64,000 nt of DNA from Anaerolineae bacterium (lineage in GTDB: Bacteria > Chloroflexota > Anaerolineae > Caldilineales > Caldilineaceae): contig JAUIHI010000001.1 of assembly GCA_030432295.1 (NCBI GenBank), forward strand, positions 186,001 to 250,000. Direction: 5' to 3'. The notes beneath the pieces are model-generated. The model was given only the letters and a program-made list of their open reading frames with translations, made no database searches and had not been told where the DNA came from. Position 1 is the first letter of the stretch. Each line of letters starts with the position of its first letter. Shown one piece after another: positions 27,856 to 37,867 of this stretch. A program made the translations under genes and the position numbers.

Positions 27856-27916
27856 AGTAATCAGTGAACAGTCATCAGTCGGCGTATCTCCCACTGATGA
27901 CTGTTCACTGATTACT
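27856..27916. repeat. 24-bp perfect hairpin, AATCAGTGAACAGT family
   Basis: The arms 27856-27879 and 27893-27916 are perfectly complementary over 24 bp with a 13-base loop, 6 bp beyond the ftsZ stop. Together with the NrdR boxes it accounts for the 339-bp gap between ftsZ and nrdR. No U-tract follows on the minus strand, so termination is possible but unproven. Similar words occur at 19118 and 51640. Confidence 0.8.
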
Positions 27917-27921
27917 ATCTT

Positions 27922-29094
27922 CTATTGTCCGTTATTGGCCCGGGGGCGGCGCAAAAAGGCGGGAATGTCCAGGTCGTCCCGGTTGAAGGTGCGCACCGGG
28001 AAATCTACCGGCTCTTCAGCCCGCGGCGGGGTGGGCTGCGATTGGGGAGCGGGAGCGGGTGTGTTCGAAGGCGTATTGGATGCCTCGCGTGCTGCCGGGC
28101 GGGAATAGCCGACCGGGGCTTCCTGCGGAGGATTTTTGTCAAAGCCAGTGGCAATGACAGTAATGTGCAATTCGTCTTTCATTTCGTCGTCCACCACTGC
28201 GCCAAAAATAATGTTGGCTTCGGGGTGGGCATTGGCCCGAATCAGTTCGGCGGCTTCGTTCACCTCAAATAGGCTCAGGTCCCGGCCACCCTTCACGTTG
28301 AAGAGAATGCCCTGCGCGCCCTCAATCGAGACATCCAGCAGCGCGCTGTGAATGGCTTTTTGCGCGGCTTCCTGCGCCCGGTTCTCGCCGTTGGCGCTGC
28401 CAATCGCCATCAACGCCGCGCCGCCGTCCTGCATAATTGAGCGCACGTCCGCGAAGTCCAGATTGATCAGCCCAGGCACAGTAATCAATTCGCTGATGCC
28501 CTGAATACCCTGGCGCAATACATCGTCGGCCACGGAAAAGGCTTCGCTGATTCCGGTCTTTTTGTCCAGAATGTGCAGGAGCCGGTCGTTGGGGATAGCA
28601 ATCAGTGTGTCCACATTTTCGCGTAGACGGGTCATGGCGGCCTCGGCCACACGGCGGCGCTGGTTGCCCTCAAACCCAAAGGGACGGGTGACAACCCCAA
28701 TCGTCAGCGCGCCCATCTCTTTGGCGACCCCGGCGATGACGGACGAAGCACCCGAACCTGTGCCGCCGCCCATACCCGCGGTGACAAAGACCATATCCGC
28801 GCCTTCCAGCATTGCTTCGATCTCTTCCCGGCTCTCCTCAGCTGCGCGTAGTCCCACTTCCGGGTTGCCGCCGGAGCCGAGTCCTTTGGTCAGCTTGTCA
28901 CCGATCCGCAAGCGCTGGGGCGCATTGGCCAGCATCAGCGCCTGGGCATCTGTGTTCACCGAGATGAACTCGACGCCCTGGATGCCCGATTCGATCATCC
29001 GGTTGACCGCATTCTGGCCCGCACCGCCCACACCGATCACTTTGATCTGGGCAAAACTATCCACAAACTGGGAATGTCCGGTTCTTCGTGTCAT
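27922..29094 (-). CDS. ftsZ: Cell division protein FtsZ
   Basis: The 390-residue tubulin homologue forms the cytokinetic ring. The GTP-binding signature GGGTGSG is at 109-115, with [12 protein letters not shown] at 20-31, and the T7 synergy loop contains [12 protein letters not shown] Pro/Gln/Ala-rich linker leads to the conserved C-terminal peptide [11 protein letters not shown] (373-383), which binds FtsA and other partners. The ATG at 29094 has an AGGAG site; a TTG one codon earlier would also fit. It is the last gene of the dcw cluster. Confidence 0.98.
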   Translation of the reverse strand: MTRRTGHSQFVDSFAQIKVIGVGGAGQNAVNRMIESGIQGVEFISVNTDAQALMLANAPQRLRIGDKLTKGLGSGGNPEVGLRAAEESREEIEAMLEGADMVFVTAGMGGGTGSGASSVIAGVAKEMGALTIGVVTRPFGFEGNQRRRVAEAAMTRLRENVDTLIAIPNDRLLHILDKKTGISEAFSVADDVLRQGIQGISELITVPGLINLDFADVRSIMQDGGAALMAIGSANGENRAQEAAQKAIHSALLDVSIEGAQGILFNVKGGRDLSLFEVNEAAELIRANAHPEANIIFGAVVDDEMKDELHITVIATGFDKNPPQEAPVGYSRPAAREASNTPSNTPAPAPQSQPTPPRAEEPVDFPVRTFNRDDLDIPAFLRRPRANNGQ

Positions 29095-29345
29095 CAAGAA
29101 ACTCCTGTATAGAGACTACCAGCCAGCTGGGGAAAGCTTGGGCGACGGCATGGGTGGCTGCAAGTGGAATGCCGCTTTCGATACTCCGAATCGTTTTCGG
29201 ATAGTTAAATGTGTATTGTGGGTCAGGACAACCAGCCCTTTGATTGGCGACGGTCCATCGGCTAGACTGGCTATCCGATAACCGAAATCGTACTATAAAG
29301 TAGGCTGGATTGCAAACCTTCTGTTTGTCTTGGGCCGCTTCGTTG

Positions 29346-30605
29346 TTATCCTGGCAGCAGACTGCGCAGCCAACCCTGTAAACGGCCCAGCATTGGGCTT
29401 TCTTCCCGGTCTGCCGTGTTGATGGGGAAATGGATCGCTCTGGCGTCTTCGTGTAGCCCCCATAGGAGCAGACCCACGCTGGTGGCAAAGGCCGGAGATT
29501 GCAGTTCCCGGCTAAGTTGCTGGATAGGCACGTGTTCACCGGGGCGACCCACCCGCACGGGCATCCCCAACAGGCGGCGGCTCAACTCCACCGCGCCGGG
29601 AAGCTGGCTCGATCCACCAGTCAGCACCAGACCGGCTGGAACCATCTGGCCGTATCCGCTCTCTTCGATCCGTTCCTGGATCATCTCGCAGATCTCTTCG
29701 GCCCTGGCTTCCAGAATCTGGCTGATGAAGCGTCGGCCAAAGGTGCGCTCTGGGCGATCGCCAAAGACCGTCGCCCAGACCTGCTCGTCCTCGGCCACCC
29801 GTTCCGGCTGTAAATGGCCGTAGCGCAGTTTCATCTCTTCGGCCACTTCAAAGGGAGCACGCAGCCCCAGGGCCACGTCGTTGGTCAGATGGTTCCCACC
29901 CACATCCAGCACTTCCGTATGCCACAGCCCGTTGCCCCGGAAGAGGGCCAGGTCGGTGGTTCCACCGCCCCAATCGGCCATCGCCACCCCCATATGGCGC
30001 TCCTCCGGCGTCAGCACAGCTTCGCCGCTGGCCAGGGGTTCCAGCACCAGTTCGTCGATGTCGATGCCGTGTTCCAGCACACACTGGGCCAGATTGTTGA
30101 TGGCTGTAGTCGTCCCGGAAACGATGTGGGCGTCCACTTCCAGCCGGTGGCCGCTCATGCCCAGGGGCTGGCGGATGTCTTCGTGGTCGTCCACTTTCCA
30201 GCGCCGGGCGATGACGTGGATCACCTCCCGGCTGGCGGGCAGGGGGACAGCCTGGGCCGCTTCCAGCGCCCGCTGCATATCCGCGCCGGTTACGCCGTGG
30301 CGGCTGTCGATAGGGCTGATGCCTGTGCTGTTGGTGGTGGAAATGTGGCTGCCCGCTATGCCCACATAGGCGCTGGTGATGCGCAGGCCCGCGGCTTTCT
30401 CCGCTCCCTCCAACACCTGGCCGATAGCGGTCGTGACTTCGGGCACATCCATCACCACACCCCGGCGGATGCCCCGGCTGGGGGTGACGCTGCTGCCCAG
30501 CATCCGAATGCCCAATTCGCCCAGGCTGTCGTGGACAACGGCCCCGACCAGACAGCAGATTTTGGTGGTTCCCACATCAATGGCGGCGATAATTTCTTTG
30601 GACAC
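29346..30605 (-). CDS. ftsA: Cell division protein FtsA
   Basis: The 419-residue actin-like ATPase tethers FtsZ to the membrane. The opening [17 protein letters not shown] is phosphate loop 1; [14 protein letters not shown] is loop 2; [16 protein letters not shown] is the adenosine motif. The C-terminus [16 protein letters not shown] is the membrane-targeting amphipathic helix. I chose GTG 30605 because the protein core begins right after it and AGGAA precedes it by 8 bases. An upstream start at 30686 would add 27 residues encoded by repeat DNA. A 251-bp gap separates it from ftsZ; no convincing promoter was found there. Confidence 0.95.
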   Translation of the reverse strand: MSKEIIAAIDVGTTKICCLVGAVVHDSLGELGIRMLGSSVTPSRGIRRGVVMDVPEVTTAIGQVLEGAEKAAGLRITSAYVGIAGSHISTTNSTGISPIDSRHGVTGADMQRALEAAQAVPLPASREVIHVIARRWKVDDHEDIRQPLGMSGHRLEVDAHIVSGTTTAINNLAQCVLEHGIDIDELVLEPLASGEAVLTPEERHMGVAMADWGGGTTDLALFRGNGLWHTEVLDVGGNHLTNDVALGLRAPFEVAEEMKLRYGHLQPERVAEDEQVWATVFGDRPERTFGRRFISQILEARAEEICEMIQERIEESGYGQMVPAGLVLTGGSSQLPGAVELSRRLLGMPVRVGRPGEHVPIQQLSRELQSPAFATSVGLLLWGLHEDARAIHFPINTADREESPMLGRLQGWLRSLLPG

Positions 30606-30619
30606 TGGTTGTATTCCTG

Positions 30620-30718
30620 GGGTGGTTTGCTGGTTGATTCGTTGATTGATTGAGTAGGTGATTGGTTGGCCGTCGATGCCAGTCAACCAATTATCCGATC
30701 AACCAATCAACCAATTTA
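30620..30718. repeat. Palindromic element with GGTTGATT/AATCAACC words
   Basis: ggttgattcgttgattgattgag and tgattggttg on the left are mirrored by caaccaattatccgatcaaccaatcaacc on the right. It fills the gap between ftsQ and ftsA and reaches the ftsQ stop codon. A half copy occurs at 40694-40733. Confidence 0.7.
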
Positions 30719-31663
30719 CCTCTGGGCCGGATATTCTCGGAAATAGGGCCGGTTGGGTGCGATCAAACTGAGCGTGCGTGCTTCGTCCGGGTTGCGCTCA
30801 ATCTCCGACTTGGCCGCGTTCAGGGCAAGCTGCTTGGCTTCAAACTCCGAGCCATCGCCCCAATAGACCCACGTGTTGGTGGCGGGCAGGGAAAAATTCA
30901 GTCCGGTACTGCTGTTGAACCAGAATTCGTCCAGGCCCAGTTTCTCCTGCAAATGGAACGCTGCGGCCAACAGTTCCGGGGAAATCCGATCGCTGCGGCC
31001 CGGCACACGGGCCTCCCGTTGCGGGTCCACCAGACGCAGAGTAGGCGTTACACCCCCAGCGCGCACGGGCAGTGCCCGCCCGTCTGCCAGCACCCAATAC
31101 TCCGCGCCTTCGGTAGACCAGATAGCAATGGGCGTGATTTCTGCGATTGCCACACGCACCTGGGCCGGCCAGTGGATCGATACGCTGGCGTCGGCCACGT
31201 AAGGGTGCTTAAGCACTTGCTGGCGGATCAGGCTCGGCTCCAGCCAGAGAATACTCCACGCCTCCACATCGGTCAGGGGGTAGAGTTCCTGGGCATCCAG
31301 AAAAGTTGTGCCGCCAAAATCTACATTTTCCCGGTAGACAAAAAAGCTGTCGTCGTCGAAAAACCAGGCGAAGAGGGTGACTACCCCAATCAGCAGGGCC
31401 AGGCTGATGATTTTGGCCAGGCGAAAGCCGCTGAAACCGGGCAACTCCAGACGCAATTTCCATCCCGGCCACTGGACGCGCGGCCAGCGAACCCATCCCT
31501 CAACCGCACCCGTCACCGCGCCCGCCATCGCGTCCCACTGCTGGGCAAAGCGTTGGGTGCGCTGGGCGCGGCGACGTTTGCGGGCCTGGGGCTGGGATAC
31601 AGCCCGGCCCGCAGCAGCCGAACGGGTTTCGTATGTGCGGCGACCAGAGGAGCCGAGTTTCAT
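30716..31663 (-). CDS. ftsQ: Cell division protein FtsQ/DivIB
   Basis: The 315-residue bitopic protein has a basic cytoplasmic region (1-80, with QARKRRRAQR), one membrane segment at about 84-101, then an external POTRA domain (VYRENVDFGGTTFLDAQEL to IAEITPIAIW, about 109-190) and an FtsQ beta domain ending NRPYFREYPAQR. It recruits other division proteins to the septum. The cytoplasmic part is longer than in Escherichia. I chose the ATG at 31663; the longer frame to 31732 would read repeat DNA. Its place between ddl and ftsA is the classic one. Confidence 0.9.
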   Translation of the reverse strand: MKLGSSGRRTYETRSAAAGRAVSQPQARKRRRAQRTQRFAQQWDAMAGAVTGAVEGWVRWPRVQWPGWKLRLELPGFSGFRLAKIISLALLIGVVTLFAWFFDDDSFFVYRENVDFGGTTFLDAQELYPLTDVEAWSILWLEPSLIRQQVLKHPYVADASVSIHWPAQVRVAIAEITPIAIWSTEGAEYWVLADGRALPVRAGGVTPTLRLVDPQREARVPGRSDRISPELLAAAFHLQEKLGLDEFWFNSSTGLNFSLPATNTWVYWGDGSEFEAKQLALNAAKSEIERNPDEARTLSLIAPNRPYFREYPAQR

Positions 31664-31690
31664 GCTCGTTCCATTCTGCTGAGAAGAAAG

Positions 31691-31759
31691 GGGACGCAAA
31701 TAAAAACTGAAACAAAGATCAGTGCAGATCAATTCAAATCAGGAGAATCTGCGTCCCTC
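31691..31759. repeat. Palindromic element, GGACGCAGATG family
   Basis: gggacgcaaataaaaactga on the left is mirrored loosely by tcaggagaatctgcgtccc on the right. It separates ddl from ftsQ. Confidence 0.6.
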
Positions 31760-31765
31760 ATTTTT

Positions 31766-32881
31766 TTACGACGGCAGGGCACGGCTGATGCGGTTGCGCT
31801 GTTTGTCAGCGTGGCGTTCCAGGGCCAGTTCGACCAACCGGTGGACCAATTCTGCCAGAGGAAGACCGCTGGCCTCCCACAATTTGGGATACATACTGTG
31901 GCGGGTGAAGCCGGGCATTGTGTTCAATTCGTTCAAATAGAGCGAACCATCTCCGGCCAGCAGAAAGTCGACGCGCGCCAACCCAGCGCAGTCCAGCACC
32001 CGAAAGGCCCGGATCGCCAGGCTGCGTACCTGCTCGATCTGCTCCTGGCTCAGGTCCGCCGGGATGAGCAGTTGGCTGCGGCCATCCGTATATTTGGCCT
32101 CGTAATCGTAAAATTCATTGCCCGACACAATCTCGCCGGGGATACTAGCCCGGGGTTCGTCGTTGCCCAGTACACTGACTTCAATCTCCCGGGCCTGGGC
32201 CACACCGGCTTCCACCAGCACCCGCCGATCATAGGCACAGGCCAGTTCCAGTGCGTCGGCCAATTGGCTCCGATTGCGCACTTTGCTGATGCCCACACTG
32301 CTGCCCAGATTGGCCGGTTTGGCGAAGAGCGGATAGGCCAGTGTGGATTCGATCTCATCCAGCAGGACCTCCCGGCGATTCTGCCACTCCCCGCGGGTCA
32401 GCGCCCGGTAGGCCACCTGGGGGATCCCCGCCGCGCCAAAGAGCAGTTTGCTGGTGATTTTGTCCATACCCGTCGCGCTGGCCAGCACGCCATCGCCCAC
32501 ATAGGGCAACCCGGCCATCTCCAGCAGGCCCTGCACAGTGCCGTCCTCGCCAAAGGGTCCGTGGAGCACAGGGAAGATCACATCTACGGCGGGCAGCCGT
32601 TCCTCCGCTGGAATAAAGGCGGTGACGCTGTATCCCGCACTAGCATTTTCTGCGCCGTTGACATTGGCTTCCCCGCCGGTCAATCGGGCGTGGGGATCGC
32701 CGCTGGTGAGCCAGCGTCCTTCGGGCGAAATGCCGATGGGCACTGTTGCATAGCCCGCCTCGGCCAGGGCATCCATCACCGTGCGGGCGCTGGCCAGAGA
32801 GACTTCGTGCTCGCCGCTCCTGCCGCCAAAAAGCACGCCGACCCGCGTTCCGTTTCTTGTGCTGTTCCTTGTACCACTCAT
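31766..32881 (-). CDS. ddl: D-alanine--D-alanine ligase
   Basis: The 371-residue ATP-grasp enzyme makes the D-Ala-D-Ala end of the peptidoglycan stem peptide. It shows [18 protein letters not shown] at the start, [15 protein letters not shown], the ATP-binding [13 protein letters not shown], and ARVDFLL plus [11 protein letters not shown] near the C-terminus. The ATG at 32881 overlaps the murB stop (ATGA), which indicates translational coupling; a GTG three codons earlier is the alternative. Confidence 0.96.
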   Translation of the reverse strand: MSGTRNSTRNGTRVGVLFGGRSGEHEVSLASARTVMDALAEAGYATVPIGISPEGRWLTSGDPHARLTGGEANVNGAENASAGYSVTAFIPAEERLPAVDVIFPVLHGPFGEDGTVQGLLEMAGLPYVGDGVLASATGMDKITSKLLFGAAGIPQVAYRALTRGEWQNRREVLLDEIESTLAYPLFAKPANLGSSVGISKVRNRSQLADALELACAYDRRVLVEAGVAQAREIEVSVLGNDEPRASIPGEIVSGNEFYDYEAKYTDGRSQLLIPADLSQEQIEQVRSLAIRAFRVLDCAGLARVDFLLAGDGSLYLNELNTMPGFTRHSMYPKLWEASGLPLAELVHRLVELALERHADKQRNRISRALPS

Positions 32882-33849
32882 TGCGCCCACTCCCCTACCC
32901 GCTGAATCTCCGGCTCCAAAGTAACGCCGAAGTGCTGGTGTACCGTCTCTTGAATGAGCGCCATCATCGCCAACACATCTGCGGCAGTTGCTCCGCCCAC
33001 ACCCCCGGCGTTGACCAGAAAATTGGCGTGGGTCTGACTAACTTCAATGCCGCCGATTCGCTGGCCTCGCAACCCCGCGGCCTCGATCATCCGCCCTGCG
33101 TAATCGCCGGGCGGGTTGGTAAATGTGCTGCCCAAACTTGGCTCGACGGGCTGGGTACGCCGCCGGTGTTCCAGGAAGCCCTGAGCTGTGGAGCGGGCCT
33201 GTTCGTTGTCGCCGGGCGAAAGGCGGAAATTGGCGCTCAACACCACCGGTCCAAAACCGCCCTGGATGCTCTCGCCCCGTTTCAGATTGCTGTGACGGTA
33301 GCGATAGTCCAGCGCCTCGGCCCCCACAATCTGAACCTCATCCGCCTCGTCCAGAAGCATCACATCCCACAGGTTGTCCTTGACTTCGCCGCCGTGCGCA
33401 CCCGCGTTGTTGATGACCGCGCCGCCCACTGTCCCCGGCACACTGACCGCCCATTCCAGCCCGGTTAGCCCTTCGTTGATGCTGGTGCGGGCGGCCCCGG
33501 CCAGCAGCGCACCGCTCTCGGCAAAGAGAAATGGACGCTCGTCCAAGGGGAAGACGCAGCAGGGGGCCGGGTCGATGCGAATGGCCCGACAGCGGTTGTG
33601 GATGACTAGCCCCCGCACGCCCGCGTCGCTAATCAGCACATTGCTGCCGCCGCCCAGAATCAGATAGGGCAGATCGACTGTCCGCGCCCAGCGCACCAGA
33701 CGCAATAGCTGGTGTGGATGGCTGACAGTGGCGAAATAGTCGGCGGGTCCACCGATTTTGATGGAGGTCAATCCGGCCAGGCTTTTGTCGGTTTCCAGTG
33801 ACACGCCGACACTGGCAGGTATTTGTAGAGCAGGTGGTGCAATAATCAT
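32878..33849 (-). CDS. murB: UDP-N-acetylenolpyruvoylglucosamine reductase
   Basis: The 323-residue flavoenzyme reduces the enolpyruvyl group to give UDP-MurNAc. FAD-binding signatures are [12 protein letters not shown] and [33 protein letters not shown] forms the substrate site, and [13 protein letters not shown] carries the Ser that acts as acid, in a context like that of type IIa Mur[10 protein letters not shown] at the end supplies the final Glu. It overlaps ddl by four bases and is 121 bp after murC. Confidence 0.96.
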   Translation of the reverse strand: MIIAPPALQIPASVGVSLETDKSLAGLTSIKIGGPADYFATVSHPHQLLRLVRWARTVDLPYLILGGGSNVLISDAGVRGLVIHNRCRAIRIDPAPCCVFPLDERPFLFAESGALLAGAARTSINEGLTGLEWAVSVPGTVGGAVINNAGAHGGEVKDNLWDVMLLDEADEVQIVGAEALDYRYRHSNLKRGESIQGGFGPVVLSANFRLSPGDNEQARSTAQGFLEHRRRTQPVEPSLGSTFTNPPGDYAGRMIEAAGLRGQRIGGIEVSQTHANFLVNAGGVGGATAADVLAMMALIQETVHQHFGVTLEPEIQRVGEWAQ

Positions 33850-33970
33850 ATATCCGCCAAATAGCGTAGCCGAGAAATATTACAGAAAACGTTACAGCCG
33901 TTCCCACAGCCGAAGACGCCGGGCCGGGTTGATGGCGTGCCGGCGATGATAAGTGCAAAGGGAAGCGCCC

Positions 33971-35410
33971 TCATTCTGTCAGACGCGCCAGCAGCATCTC
34001 CCCGATTTGGTAGCTCGTCCCCGCGCCCAGAGTAATCACTACATCGCCCGCGGTCACATTTTCTGCCAGATAATCGGCAATTGCTTCCAACCCGCCGATG
34101 TGCTGGATGGCCGGATGGTCGCTGGCCGCGACCAGTTCGCTGGCCTTGAGGCTTCCGTCGTCGTTCTCCCGTGCAGCGTAGATGTCGGTGACGATCACTC
34201 GGTCGGCGTGGGCGAAACTGGCCGCCATTTCGTGTAGCATTTGGCGGGTGCGGCTGAATGTGTGGGGCTGAAAGATGGCCCAGATGCGTCGTGTGCCAAA
34301 ACGGGCGCGGGCTGCGGCGAGGGTCGCCATCACTTCCGTGGGGTGATGCGCGTAGTCATCGATGACAGTGACGCCCTTTGCCTCGCCTTTCCACTCAAAA
34401 CGCCGGGAAATGCCTGCGTAGCGGCCCAGGGCAGCCGCGGCATCTGTCACCGCAAGCCCGCAGTAGCGGGCCACCGCCAGGGCTGCCATCCCATTCCACA
34501 CATTGTGGATCCCCGGCACAGAGAGCGAAAGAGTGACAAGCGGTGCACCCCACCACAGAATTTCGGTGGTGTAGCAGCCATTGGGGGCAACGATCGGTGC
34601 CACTGCCCGAAGCTCGGCATCTTCGTCCAGGCCATAGCTGATCCACCAGCCCCGGGAAGGGGAGAAGGCCCGTAGCTCCTCTGCGCCATCGTCATCCCCG
34701 CAGGCGATCACCAGCCCGTCGTGCCGGGTCTGGTCCACAAATTGGGCAAAGGCCCGCTGAAAACTGGCCGGGGTCGGATAGCAATCCGGGTGGTCCCACT
34801 CCACATTGGTGAGGACCGACACCTGGGGTGACAGCCCCAGAAACATCCGGTCGTACTCGTCGGCCTCGATCACAAACCACTCTGCGCTGCCGTTGTGGGC
34901 GTTGCCATAGCCGGGCAGGTCGGAGCCGATAATATAGCCGGCGTCGATGCCATTTTCGTGTAGCGTATGGACGATCATTGCGGTCGTTGTGCTTTTGCCG
35001 TGGGTTCCCGCCACGGCAATCACAGACCTCTCTGCCAACAGCACAGCCAGGAATTCCCGCCGTTTGACCACGGGAATTCCCAACGCCTCCGCGGCCTGAC
35101 GTTCCGGGTTTTCCGCATTCACCGCGCTGCTGATCAACACCACATCAGGCCGCTGATCAGCCGGCAGGCTGGTGAGATTCTCTGCGATCTGCGAGGGATA
35201 GACCTGAATTCCCCGCTGCTGCAAACTTTCGGTGCGGGCGCTGGATTGGGCATCGCTGCCGCTGACAATTACGCCACTCTCGTGGAGGACAGTGGCGATG
35301 GGGGTAAGCCCGGCCCCGCCAATGCCCAGCAGGTGAACCCGCAGGGTTGGGTCGGCTTTGCTCAGCCGTTCCTGCCAGCTCGTCGTATTCCCGACTGATA
35401 AAGAAGTCAT
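33971..35410 (-). CDS. murC: UDP-N-acetylmuramate--L-alanine ligase
   Basis: The 479-residue Mur ligase adds L-Ala to UDP-MurNAc. The N-terminal UDP-binding motif [14 protein letters not shown] is followed by the P-loop [37 protein letters not shown] and [11 protein letters not shown] are the MurC-type catalytic and C-domain signatures. The length is normal. Confidence 0.97.
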   Translation of the reverse strand: MTSLSVGNTTSWQERLSKADPTLRVHLLGIGGAGLTPIATVLHESGVIVSGSDAQSSARTESLQQRGIQVYPSQIAENLTSLPADQRPDVVLISSAVNAENPERQAAEALGIPVVKRREFLAVLLAERSVIAVAGTHGKSTTTAMIVHTLHENGIDAGYIIGSDLPGYGNAHNGSAEWFVIEADEYDRMFLGLSPQVSVLTNVEWDHPDCYPTPASFQRAFAQFVDQTRHDGLVIACGDDDGAEELRAFSPSRGWWISYGLDEDAELRAVAPIVAPNGCYTTEILWWGAPLVTLSLSVPGIHNVWNGMAALAVARYCGLAVTDAAAALGRYAGISRRFEWKGEAKGVTVIDDYAHHPTEVMATLAAARARFGTRRIWAIFQPHTFSRTRQMLHEMAASFAHADRVIVTDIYAARENDDGSLKASELVAASDHPAIQHIGGLEAIADYLAENVTAGDVVITLGAGTSYQIGEMLLARLTE

Positions 35411-35429
35411 TGGGTTCTCTATTTTCCTT

Positions 35430-35984
35430 CTATCCCTTGGCCCGCAACAGCAGAATCAGCGCGATGGGAATCATTAAATAGCCGGTGTTTGTGGCGAGCT
35501 TCTGGGGTAATAGTTCCACCATCACCTGCGCGGTGGCCGACAGGGGCTGCTCGATTCCCTGTCCAAAGAATCGGAAGGGGTAGTCGTACAATGCCTGATA
35601 GAACCAGAGTGTGCCCGCGAAAAAGTATCCATTCATCAGGCCGACGGCAATGCTGATGTATGTGCCAACCGGCGGCCCGGCCTGTTTACCCCCCAGGTTG
35701 AGCGTGTTGCCCGAATAATTGGCAAAGACTGCGCCGATAAACAGAACGCTATAAACGGAACAGAGGAGCAGATTGGAAGCTTCTGTGGCTGTGCTGAAAT
35801 CGGGAAAGACCGTCTGGACCAGCGTAAGTAGCAGCGGGTTGAGTCTGCCATCGATTACATCCAACAAAAAGATGGCGACAAGAATGATTACCGTTGTACT
35901 TAATTCTTTGGCATAGCCTCTGGCTATGCTGATAAATACAAAGACGAGCGCAATGGTGGTGAAATAGCTTTCAATCGATCCCAT
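35430..35984 (-). CDS. Unrecognised multi-pass membrane protein within the dcw cluster
   Basis: I do not recognise this 184-residue protein with confidence. It has about five hydrophobic segments, near 6-22, 27-45, 75-92, 105-128 and 168-184, with short loops. The overall look is CvpA-like. It is separated by 7 bp from another membrane protein upstream and lies between murG and murC, so it is almost certainly made with the cell-wall enzymes. The gene has dcw-like base composition and ends just before murC. A role in envelope assembly or as a small partner of the divisome is a guess from position. Confidence 0.65.
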   Translation of the reverse strand: MGSIESYFTTIALVFVFISIARGYAKELSTTVIILVAIFLLDVIDGRLNPLLLTLVQTVFPDFSTATEASNLLLCSVYSVLFIGAVFANYSGNTLNLGGKQAGPPVGTYISIAVGLMNGYFFAGTLWFYQALYDYPFRFFGQGIEQPLSATAQVMVELLPQKLATNTGYLMIPIALILLLRAKG

Positions 35985-35991
35985 GGCGTCT

Positions 35992-36645
35992 CTACTTTTT
36001 CTGGGCCTGAGATTTACGCCCGCCAAATAGTGTGTAGGCTGCGATCCCGATGATCAGAATGATTGTAATAATCAGCAATGTGCGCTGCTCACTCAACGAG
36101 ATGCCCCCAAAAAAGGCCCGTAGCTGAACATCCAGAAAGTCCTGCAAGCGATTGACGACCTGCTGTAGCTGCGTGCCAGGGGGCGCCTCGGCCAGATTTT
36201 CTTCGGATGTGAAAATCGGGAACAGCCGGGTTGCAATCAGGCTTAAGTAGAGAATCCCATTGGCGACCCCGACCAGAAAGCCCAGAGACTGGGATTTCCC
36301 CGCATCCTTCTTGAAAATCCGATCGCCCAGGAAATAGAGGCCGACCAGTATCAGCGCCCACAGCAGAAAGATGAAAGTCTCCTGGTTGTCCCCGCTGATG
36401 ATGGGGGGCGCTTCAAAAACAGAGAGCAGCCCTTCCTGATCCGACGGGAAACCGGTCAGCGCGTAGTTACCACCGGTGTTGATCAGAAAGGCCAGCCGTC
36501 CCTGAGATTGCAGCAGGCCCAGATAGGTGGCAAACCCCAACACAAAGACCAGTGCTTCTTTCTTCCAGCCCCGGCGCGCACCGATCAGCCCGAAGAAGAC
36601 GAAATAGATTAGGAGTGCAATGAAACTTTCTGGTTGGCTAAGCAT
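35992..36645 (-). CDS. Unrecognised CvpA-like membrane protein within the dcw cluster
   Basis: The 217-residue protein has hydrophobic segments near 8-22, 29-45, 89-108, 120-140 and 188-210. The opening, a helix followed by GARRGWKKEALVFVLGF, is reminiscent of CvpA/colicin V production proteins, in which a short basic loop links the first two helices. It begins 25 bp downstream of murG and ends in a basic tail (GGRKSQAQKK). The paired gene follows after 7 bp. No function can be assigned, but the tight spacing implies cotranscription with murG and murC. Confidence 0.65.
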   Translation of the reverse strand: MLSQPESFIALLIYFVFFGLIGARRGWKKEALVFVLGFATYLGLLQSQGRLAFLINTGGNYALTGFPSDQEGLLSVFEAPPIISGDNQETFIFLLWALILVGLYFLGDRIFKKDAGKSQSLGFLVGVANGILYLSLIATRLFPIFTSEENLAEAPPGTQLQQVVNRLQDFLDVQLRAFFGGISLSEQRTLLIITIILIIGIAAYTLFGGRKSQAQKK

Positions 36646-36670
36646 AGGCTGTGCCTTTGGAACCAATAAT

Positions 36671-37867
36671 CTATGCCGGACTGCCCAGGCGGACAATGGC
36701 TTGGGCGATATTCAACCCCGCCTGGGGGACCGCAAGTGTCGCTGCGTCCGCGCCCATTTGCAGGCGACGGTTTTCGTCGGCCAGCAACTCGTTCAGAGTG
36801 GGCAGCAACTTTTCCGACAACGCTTCGTCCCGAATAATCACCGCGCCCCCGCAATCGGCCAGTTTCTGGGCATTGGGAAACTGGTGGCCGCCGGAGATGG
36901 GCAGGGGGACCAGTACGGACGGCAGCCGGGCAATCGGGAATTCTGCCAGTGTGCTGGCTCCCGCACGGGCCACGGCCAAATCCGCCGCGGCCAGGGCCAG
37001 GGCCATCTCGTCGTGCAGATAGTCCACTGGATGATACCGCCTGGACAGGCTCTCTGGCAAGACGGGCATGTGCTCAGCCAGCAAAGGCCAATCCCGCACG
37101 CCCACCACATGCACAATGTGGGCCTGGGGCAAAAGGTGGGGCAGGGCCGACCAGATGGCCTGGTTGATGCTGCGAGACCCCTGGCTTCCCCCAAAAACGA
37201 GCAGCAGGGGCAACCGATCTTCCCCTTCTTCCCAATCAAACTGCAATGCTGCCGCCAGCTTTTGCCGGGCTTCCTCCCGATTGTTGACCGCATCCAGCAG
37301 AGCCTGGCGCACGGGATAGCCGGTGACGACGGCCTTTGCGCCAAAGTACGCGGCGGTTTCGGGAAAGCTGACCGCCACCTGCTGGGCGATAGTGCTGAGC
37401 ATCCGAATCGCCAGTCCCGGTGTCAGGTCGGGCAGATAGACCAGCACAGGAATCCGGCGCAGGCGACAGGCGATGGCGACAGGTGTGCAGACATAGCCGC
37501 CGGTGACAAAGCAGACATCCGGGCGAAAATCGGCCAGCAGCGCCAGCGATTGCCGTATGCCCACCACCATTTTGCCTGCATTTGCCAGCGCCGTCAAAGG
37601 GTTCATCCCCCGCAGTTGCCCGGTCTGGATGGACGCAAAGGGGACGCCCTCGGCCTCTACCAGCGAGCGCTCTACCCCATTCGGGCTGCCCGCCCACAAC
37701 AGCGCGATCTCATTTTCGGACGCCGCCCCGTGTGCTGCTGCGAGTGCCGCTTTTGGATCGGGCTGGCCGTTTACTCTTTGTGGCAGTGGCTTTGCGAGAT
37801 GGGGCAGAACTGCCAGCGCCGGGTAGACGTGTCCGCCGGTTCCCCCACCGGAGATCAAAAGTCGCAT
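36671..37867 (-). CDS. murG: Undecaprenyldiphospho-muramoylpentapeptide beta-N-acetylglucosaminyltransferase
   Basis: The 398-residue enzyme converts lipid I to lipid II at the inner membrane face. The N-terminal glycine loop [14 protein letters not shown] is at 7-20, and VFGGSQGSRSIN plus ARAGASTLAEFPIARLPSVLVPLP mark the C-terminal UDP-GlcNAc site. About 25 extra residues (26-54, Pro/Ala-rich) separate the first helix from the second strand, compared with Escherichia MurG. The ATG start is fixed by the glycine loop, so the first 52 codons overlap the end of ftsW by 158 bp in a different frame. No strong ribosome binding site precedes it, consistent with coupling to ftsW translation. Confidence 0.96.
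   Translation of the reverse strand: MRLLISGGGTGGHVYPALAVLPHLAKPLPQRVNGQPDPKAALAAAHGAASENEIALLWAGSPNGVERSLVEAEGVPFASIQTGQLRGMNPLTALANAGKMVVGIRQSLALLADFRPDVCFVTGGYVCTPVAIACRLRRIPVLVYLPDLTPGLAIRMLSTIAQQVAVSFPETAAYFGAKAVVTGYPVRQALLDAVNNREEARQKLAAALQFDWEEGEDRLPLLLVFGGSQGSRSINQAIWSALPHLLPQAHIVHVVGVRDWPLLAEHMPVLPESLSRRYHPVDYLHDEMALALAAADLAVARAGASTLAEFPIARLPSVLVPLPISGGHQFPNAQKLADCGGAVIIRDEALSEKLLPTLNELLADENRRLQMGADAATLAVPQAGLNIAQAIVRLGSPA

Noticed and set aside
29095-29345. Separate ftsZ promoter in the ftsA-ftsZ gap
   Set aside because: TTGTCC and TTAACT with a 17-base spacer is too weak a match (three of six in the -10 box) to list as a feature.
30662-32905. Plus-strand open frame of 747 codons across ftsQ and ddl
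   Set aside because: It is antisense to two clearly identified genes, has no recognisable domain, and arises because GC-rich minus-strand codons leave few stops on the other strand.
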